Program-made: the position numbers and the translations under genes
Shown here: positions 56,908 through 64,000 of the stretch, in pieces
Layout: every line of letters starts with the position of its first letter
How positions within the stretch are numbered: position 1 is the first letter of the stretch
Assembly (NCBI GenBank): GCA_964023205.1
Contig: OZ026851.1
Location: 8,473,637 to 8,537,636, forward strand
Reading direction: 5' to 3'
DNA length: 64,000 bases
Source of the DNA: Lutraria lutraria
Lineage: Eukaryota; Mollusca; Bivalvia; Venerida; Mactridae
The notes under the pieces: generated by a model
What the model saw: only the letters and a program-made list of their open reading frames with translations
Databases searched by the model: none
Told to the model about the DNA's origin: nothing

Positions 56908-59900
56908 GTAAGACTTTTTACTCGTAGAGCTCTATTTTGTTACTCAATTAATAGATATGTGTAAAACGATTCAGTATAACATCTGCGTAGGGTATATAAA
57001 TGCAGTCTTTTACGCATCACGATTGAATTTCTGCCATTCTGGAATAGTTCCAGGTCGGGGATTATTTCAAATTACGCCGATTTTAATTTGATTTCTAAAC
57101 CACGAATTACGAGTAATTTGTGGTATGTCGATACGTTTTTCCTGGAATCTGTACAGAGAGAAATACAATGTTCTGAGAAAGTTTGTTATGGAGTCCCCTT
57201 ATGGACATCATGACTCATTTTATTCTAATACCGCGAATCTGGGGTGCTGTGGAAATCAGTTCTTAACTGAATACATGTGCTTTAACTCATTAGTAAAGTA
57301 TGTTGCCCCAGACATGAATAATTCGTTGAATCTCTGATAGGAGAAAAGGGTAGTTTTGAAAACTTATTCTGGCCTAACTAATATATACTCTTGTTTTGTG
57401 AAACTTGAAGGGTGACCCGGTCAGTCAAAATTCTTCTCAATCAATTCATACCGAATGGCAAGTGCAAACGTATGTCCGTAACACCCCTAGGGCAACAATT
57501 TGTAGGGCATAAATAGGGTATGATATTCCCTATCAAGAAATTTACACGGCAAAACTCCCCACACACCCATACAGTATCCGCTCACATTAAGATGTAGTGT
57601 ATAAATGATACGTTTTTACCGTGTGATATTGCACAACATTCCCTTATATGGTCTGAGCAATGAAAATCACTTAAAACACTGATTTTTCAAGGCAACGTTG
57701 TAATATAATATTTAGTGTTGGGCGGATCAGAATAGAAGATGTATGTGTAACATTATGGAACACGAATAATTTCAAATCCATGATCGTTTATCATATTTGA
57801 TCTTAATTGAAGGATATACAATGTCAAGTCATTTAAAGGTCAAAAAGGCATTCATAAAGAACAATTTTTTCACTTGTAGCAAACGTCTTTAAGATAGTTT
57901 TTTAAATGTATTTTCCAGAATAAAATAATTGTAAGACCGCACGTAAGCTAACTTTTCTACCATCTAAAAAAGATTTCTATTATTTTCAAGTTTTGCTTAA
58001 AATCATTATTAAACCAAAATCAACTAAGTGTATTTTTTACTGTAAACAGATATATTTCCGAAATTAAATGACATATTTCTTGCGACACAAAACCAAATTT
58101 CAAAATGTCAAAGAAAACTTTAAAATGGGAAATACATACTTGTACCCGGTTTCTGACACCTAAATGAATAAATGTGCGCATTTACCTACATCGCTGAACG
58201 ACCGTAAATTAATACAATATATTAGTGATAACATAAAAGCTATTTTAAAGAAAAACTATTCTTGGCCTTGTATAAATGAACCTCATATAGTCAAGGTCAA
58301 AATCATTATTTTCAAGCACTCGATACATGCAGTAATTTACCTCGTTCGAATGTATATCACACAAAGTTCAAACAATTATGATCAAGCATACGCCGTACGG
58401 GGTAATGCCAATATTGTAGTTAGTTCAACTTTTCAAGGTAATAAATTCCTTTTTTCAAAGTTTGAAATCTGCTTCATTTAATAGAAAGTAAAAACATGTG
58501 TTATTTGAGAATACTGAATCAGAAACAGTGAAGTATAAACTGAACCTGTTTTCGGATGAAACATATTCGGACCGATTCAAGGATGGACCGAAAACGAATA
58601 TTCGAATATCATTTTTGAAATTTCTTCTCATCCCTAATTTTAAAATGTTCATAGGCGGCCATAAACACGATACAATATGTTACTTTCAGTTTATGGTTGG
58701 TCTTATTATTAGTGTTGCTTATAGCGACGCCGTCTTCGTGTAACACTGCACTTCTGGTAGTAGATGTTCAAAACTGTTTCCTTCCCGGAGGGTCATTGGC
58801 AGTGGCGGAGTCTGACGAAATAATCCCGGTCATCAACAATATCCGCCGGAAATACGGTAATCGATTTGCGCTAACAGTATTCACACAAGACTGGCACTGC
58901 GTTGATCACGTGTCGTTTGCCTCAGAGCATGATGGGAAACAACCCTTTGACGTCATTACTCTACAATACAGTGCTAATGGTAATTGTTCTTTTTTCAATA
59001 ATTTTAATGCGGTTTTTTAATTTTTTTCTTGATAAACCGTGCTCGACACTTACACCGGTAGTTGTAAATTAAATCTCGATCAGATGTGCTTCACTTGCAC
59101 GTGGTAATGTTAACAACCTTTGTCGGATACCCACGGTTGCAGACTTCCCTCCGCTATATCATGATGTATGTAACGACGATGGTTTATAATATGTATAAAC
59201 ATGTATAAACCATTTAATTCAAAATGAAACTGGAAGGCGAGTAAATTAAAAGCTGCATTTTGTGCATTATGCGTTGCTGTGTATCTAAATGAGGTCAGAC
59301 TCACATGTGTCTAGTTTATATACGTGGGCTCTATTTTGTGTATACATTTTATTGCAATGAAAAAACAACTACTTCAGGTACATTATGCGCTGGGCAAACA
59401 CCATCGTGTATCGTGTCAAAATCGATCAATCAAACTTTATGGCCGGATCATTGTGTTATGAATACGCCTGGTGCCCAGTTCAGCCAAAACATCAATAGGG
59501 AATCAACAGATATTGTTGTCAAGAAAGGGTACCATTGCAATGTAAGTGAACATATATATTATATCGTTTTCTTTCTGTCAATACTTCGTTTATCATAGTC
59601 AGACATCTTGCACTGTGGGAACTGATTAGGGTGATTAAAAAAATGAAGCCAAAGCGTGACGAAGGACTTGAAATTTTAACATTGGATATCATTATTATCT
59701 TTTGTTGCAATATGGAACCAATACATTGAAATTAATTTTCCTAAAGTTTCAAAAGGATGAATCAACACTAAATATATTTTTTAAAATCTTTATTACACTT
59801 TTTTAACAATGTTAACAGTTATAAATGAACATAATTTTTTAAAAAAGAGTGTTGAAAGCAGTTTATGTGAGGGATAATTTTTAAATATGATATTACTAAC

Positions 59901-62900
59901 ATCTGACAAGAAATTGGTTCAACAATACTGAGATTTTGTGAAATATATATTTGTTAGCATTAATTAGGTCTTAAATTTATAGAAGCACTTGGAAAAGTTT
60001 CTTTTATTTGAATGTTGGCTTTCTGATTTTGATGAAATTATATCAATAGGATTATATGACAGATAGAAGTAATACTGCACAGTTTCACCAAGATTGGATG
60101 ATATTTGATGTTGAAAAATTGGATACAAAAAACGCTTTTTTCTTACACTTGGGACAAAAAAGTACATAATGTTCAAATCAACATTTTAAACAAAGAGCTT
60201 ACTTAGTTATTTAACATATTATGTAATGTAAGCAACAAGGGTAATGTTGAAGAGTATTAACAACTAATATGAATTGCATTTTTACTAAATTTTTATTAAA
60301 ATCTAAAGTATCAATTATAATTTTGAAGTTTATCTGATACATTAATTCAGACCAATTAAATCATCCCAACTATTACTAAAATCATGAAAATGGTGCATGA
60401 TATGTTGCATTTTATTATTTAAAATGTGTATTAAAACAACAGTCAGTTTCAAAGTTAAATGTTTTTAACCTCTCTTTAAAACTGAGAGTTGTCTGCAATG
60501 TGTCCATCTGTACATGCACTTGGGACAAAAAAAAAATTGTCTGACATAATTCCATATTAATGCAAATTATCCAATAGAATATACAAAATTGATAAAAATG
60601 ACTCTAGTAGGAGATGTTGTTAAGTATTGCATTTGTAATCATAGGTAAAGAGCAAAAAGTTGGAAACATCATGATTAAGAAGTTCATGATTTCAGTTATT
60701 GATATGGATTGCCTTTTGCAAATGCTTGGATGAAAGTCACAATTTTCAAAATATTTTTTGTTATGTCTGTATTAAAATATTGCAAGTATGAAATTATAAT
60801 TGAAATAATATAACTCTATAAAAGATCTAATGAGATATTGATGTGACAAACATATCTGTACTCTTAGGATATTCATTGTACTCATGTAAACTTCATCATT
60901 CATGGAATTTAACAATTATGAGTCAAAATTAGTATTATTTACACTTAAGTTTTTACAGCTTAGAGTTTCACCTGAAATTGATAACATTAAAAGAAATTCT
61001 TAAAATGTATACTAGTGCAACTTTCCATCTTAACACAATGTTGGCAGTGTTCACAGGACTTTTGATCTCACTCAGATTCAACCAGGATCATCTTGGTGTG
61101 ATATTTCTAACTACATGTACACGAAGTACAGCTTCAGCCCATTATTTGGAATCCTTTGTGTTTTATCTGCTTCTACTTGATGATAAAAGCCATATAATGG
61201 TTCTTCTCATTTGGCTTCTCTCAATCTATTCTGCTCAATTCAGTTCTTGTATTTCCTTCTTCTTTTTGTTCCTGTATGTACTTCCATTTTCACCCCTCTT
61301 TTATTATAATTCAGATCTGTCTGTCTCTTTTTAGTACCCTTTCCTTGCAATTGATGTTTTCATATATTTTCTTGGATCTTAGATGTTGTACTTTTTCAGG
61401 TTTTGACTTCATCTATATATTTTTCTATTATTACATAATAAATTATTATCTGGACCTCTTCTAACTTAGTTCTAGATGTACTTTTATTTGCTACAAAATT
61501 CTATTTCTACTTCTGAAGGGGCATTTTACCACCAATTTGTCATGCTTGTACACCAAATATGCCATGAAATCATATCATGGGATGTGTAACATACTATTCC
61601 AATCATAATTTATTATATTGTATGAAAAATATGTGCTCAATGATTACTGTGGATCTGAACCCATGATGACATTGATTGTTCCTATTTTTATGTCCCAAGT
61701 GTACATAAAGTGCATGTTTTAAAAACATAGGGGATCTTGTAAGTTATATTGGTAATTTAACATATTTATCAAGAAATTGGATGGCAATTCAAGAATAGAA
61801 CAACTTGCTAGGTTTATCTGCATGAATTGACTTAATCTGAAATGTAAAAAAATCAGTTTGATTAAAAAATTAAATTGCTCAATATAAACTTAACAAAATT
61901 CTTCTTCACAGCCTTGAAATCATATTTCATGAATGATGTAACCTTGATACTGACTGATTCCACAAATTATTTAAGTGTAATGAATGTATTATGATATTTG
62001 ACACTTGCAATTGTTTAAGTGCCAAAGCTGTGTACACTCGGGACATCCTAATTTTGATGGTAAAAATCATTACAGACCATCAGTACCTCAAAGTAATATA
62101 CAATAAGACATTGACATAAGCTATTTAGGGAATATGTTTAATGTTATGTACATCTGTGATTTAAAAAAATATAGGCATATTTGTTTGACTTCGTACACTT
62201 GGGTCAACTCTGGTTCAAATGATACAAAATGGAATTACTTGTACAATATTGCTAAATTTTTATGTTAAATTATTATTTCTCAACTGTTGATACAATTGTG
62301 GGATTAAAAGAGCCAAAACTATTAACCACAACATGATCATTTTGTGTCTATAAGACTTATAAGTTAGAGTTTCCCCTAAAATTGTTGTCAAAAGATTCCT
62401 ATAGGTATGTTTTATCATAAACTCTCAAGCCATCATGTCATGCCAAAATGACCATTTCATTATGTTTTCCCATGGGACATACATCAAACTACTGACTTAA
62501 AAAAGATCTGTAATATGTATTGGGATTATCTTTCTATTCAACTTTGACAATGATGATAAATTTGAAATGTCAGGCTAAAAGCAGTACACTTGGGACATTT
62601 TGGCATGTTTTTCATGCATAACTTTGTAATAAATAAATAAAGTAACCATTGTGAAATTTGGCAGTATAATAGCTTGTATTACGGAAAATAAATATAAGCC
62701 TTGTTATTACATTATATAGTGCTTATTATATATTTTATGAGCATATTTAGAAAAGGCTTCGTTTTTTTAAATCACCCATTAGTGGAATCACGTGACTTGA
62801 AAATTCAATAAGAACGTGATAGGTTGATTGCCACGATCAAGTCAGATCACATCTATAATTGCTTCTGTGTATCCATGGATATTAAACAAATACTTACCTT

Positions 62901-63823
62901 TTGATGTCGTCTTTTTATACGAGCTTTGTTCTAAAACAGAAATGAAAAATATAATGTTCTTGCAAATGTAATATCTAGCAAACCGGCATCTATCTTGGCT
63001 TTTCAGATTGACTCTTACTCGGCATTTTATGACAATGGTGGCTTCAGAAAAACAGAGTTAGACGTTATTATGGAACAACATGACATCACAACAGTTTTCA
63101 TCACGGGGCTTGCATTTGATTACTGTGTTTACTACACGGCAAAGGATGCTCGAAAAACAGGTTGGTCTATTACAATGTATTTAGGCGGCTTAGAGTGTGA
63201 GTGCTTCCCCGGGAGTAAGTGCGAGGGTGAGCTCTGTGATTGAGTTCAAACCCTTGTAGCTTTGCTTCGGGGAACATTCCGAGGCAATATCCCTGATGTG
63301 GTCGTGATTGTGTTTTGTCCCCAAAATTTTGCATGTTTCTGTGAGTCGGGGTTTTTGGATGGTGGGTTTTTGAGGAGACAGGATTTTTGTATTGAGTTAT
63401 TTCTGGGTATCTTTTTCTTATGTCTGTATTAATCGTGTGTTGAATTTGTACTTCGTGAGCCATTTCTTCCTAGTTCTCTGCAAATCTAGGCGATCAGCCA
63501 AGTGAAGGAACCATGATAGTATTGGATTTATTGTTGTTTACTATAATTGCAGTTTGTTGAAACAAACAAACAAAGTAGTCTCGATTCCTATTTGAGTATT
63601 TTGGTTGTATTAGTTTTTATAGAATAGAGACAAAATATCTTTTTGGGGAATTTTCTATTAATACAGTGAACATTATCTACTAAAACGCTGTCGTATAAAC
63701 TATGTTGTTTTTTATTATTCATACAAATGTTTTCAGGACTAAAAGCGTATGTTGTAGTTGATGCTACACGACCTGTTAGTCAGTCAGATGCTCCTACTGT
63801 TTTAAAAGACATGCAAGCAAGAG
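56894..63823 (+). CDS. secreted-type nicotinamidase (isochorismatase fold), partial at right edge
   Basis: Exons 56894-56907, 58690-58979, 59378-59541, 63007-63160 and 63737-63823 join in frame to give 236 complete residues plus a split codon. The enzyme converts nicotinamide to nicotinate and ammonia in NAD salvage. A hydrophobic signal peptide covers about residues 1-22 (LWLVLLLVLLIATPSS). The catalytic triad is Asp30 (LLVVDVQN), Lys151 (VVKKG) and Cys196 (GLAFDYCV). Metal ligands are Asp72 and His74 (FTQDWH) and His126 (LWPDHC). All agree with the yeast Pnc1/animal PNC1-Naam family. Vertebrates lack this enzyme. The signal peptide suggests secretion or vesicular location, as for a secreted isoform in nematodes. 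The last exon(s) after 63823 lie beyond the window. Exon 1 is short and inferred; the rest is firm. Confidence 0.88.
56908..58689 (+). other. nicotinamidase intron 1
   Basis: Short open frames (57125-57337, 58164-58481) have no family resemblance and no conservation evidence. Otherwise AT-rich. Confidence 0.6.
58690..58979 (+). CDS. nicotinamidase exon 2
   Basis: Acceptor 'tactttcag' (to 58689). Residues 5-101: signal peptide core, LLVVDVQNCFLPGGSLAV (catalytic Asp30), FTQDWHCVDHVSFAS (metal-binding Asp72, His74). Donor gtaatt at 58980. Confidence 0.9.
59378..59541 (+). CDS. nicotinamidase exon 3
   Basis: Residues 102-156. Contains LWPDHCVMNTPGAQF (metal ligand His126) and DIVVKKGYHCN (catalytic Lys151). 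Extra cysteines (Cys105, Cys112, Cys155) would suit disulfides in a secreted enzyme. Donor GTAAGT. Confidence 0.92.
59542..63006 (+). other. nicotinamidase intron 3 with recurring 13-mer
   Basis: A 3.5-kb AT-rich intron. The word tacacttgggaca or a near variant appears at 60144, 60516, 61691 (inverse strand), 62033, 62194 and 62585. A second similarity, 'ttagagtttc(a/c)cct(g/a)aaattg', lies near 60961 and 62364. This suggests a large decayed repetitive insertion at about 59750-62700. Confidence 0.5.
63007..63160 (+). CDS. nicotinamidase exon 4
   Basis: Residues 157-207: IDSYSAFYDNGG, then TTVFITGLAFDYCVYYTA with nucleophile Cys196. The donor GTTGGT is non-consensus but is fixed by frame and homology to the next exon (KTG|LKAYVVVDATRPV). 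Confidence 0.92.
63161..63736 (+). other. nicotinamidase intron 4
   Basis: The first 120 nt read on as an open frame but are intronic. 'gtgattgagttcaaaccc' (about 63237) resembles a B box, so a SINE fragment may be present. Nothing firmer. Confidence 0.5.
63737..63823 (+). CDS. nicotinamidase exon 5
   Basis: Residues 208-236: LKAYVVVDATRPVSQSD and VLKDMQARG, the C-terminal strand and helix of the fold. Donor gtatgt at 63824; the gene continues right of the window. Confidence 0.9.
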
Positions 63824-64000
63824 GTATGTAGAACTCACTCAATGTCCTACTTTTTCAATTCAGAGGTACAAGTTTGTTTATACTACCTGGATTTGACGAC
63901 TCAGTATAATAGGAAAAAACATAGTAAACTAAATGTTTTTCAACATACATTTCTATTTGCTTAGTTGAAGCCAGATGAGTTGACTACATTTTCTCAGCAT

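Noticed and set aside
63161..63243. Extension of nicotinamidase exon 4 to a stop at 63241
   Set aside because: Homology continues instead in the exon at 63737 (LKAYVVVDATRPV), so the read-through is intronic.

Overview
This is an animal nuclear genome window: AT-rich, gene-sparse, with spliceosomal introns (GT..AG) and many small transposon-derived repeats. The protein-coding content and repeat style (tRNA-headed SINEs with a shared 'acgtcgcac / caacaat..ttcagttat' 3' part, TA- and TTAA-flanked MITEs, acatgtac-rich spacers) point to a lophotrochozoan, most likely a bivalve mollusc. The species is an inference; no species-diagnostic gene is present.

Layout. (1) 1-9.4 kb: non-coding, with several MITEs, decayed tRNA-like SINE heads, a GAT-rich tract and a 21-bp minisatellite. 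(2) 9418-10241, minus strand: the first coding exon (signal peptide plus Cache-type extracellular domain) of a GPR158-like class C orphan receptor. Its later exons would lie to the left and were not found. (3) 10.2-18 kb: a CpG-rich promoter-like patch at 12.2-12.4 kb, a roughly 2.7-kb composite inverted-repeat element with a 36-bp perfect palindrome beside it, and a 577-bp element with TTAA-starting terminal inverted repeats. (4) 18.1-42.3 kb, plus strand: a complete beta-catenin/armadillo gene. A candidate non-coding first exon ends at 18210, a 13.8-kb repeat-filled intron follows, then 15 coding exons (31981-40641) encode 823 residues, followed by an AT-rich 3' UTR. (5) 42.3-56.6 kb: a repeat landscape with SINEs, a Tigger/pogo-like MITE, a Ty3/gypsy relic, and a 45-bp minisatellite organised in a 642-bp higher-order repeat. 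(6) 56.65-63.8 kb, plus strand: the first five exons of a nicotinamidase (isochorismatase-fold hydrolase) with a signal peptide. It is preceded by a CRE and TATA box and runs off the right edge.

The three genes are unrelated in function: an orphan receptor, Wnt signalling/cadherin adhesion, and NAD salvage. They share no operon or cluster logic. Exon joins were checked by reading frame: all 15 beta-catenin coding exons sum to 2472 nt (824 codons including stop), and all nicotinamidase joins keep phase. The most interesting items are the secreted-type nicotinamidase with a 14-nt first coding segment, the higher-order minisatellite, the composite inverted-repeat element, and a six-times recurring 13-mer in a nicotinamidase intron.
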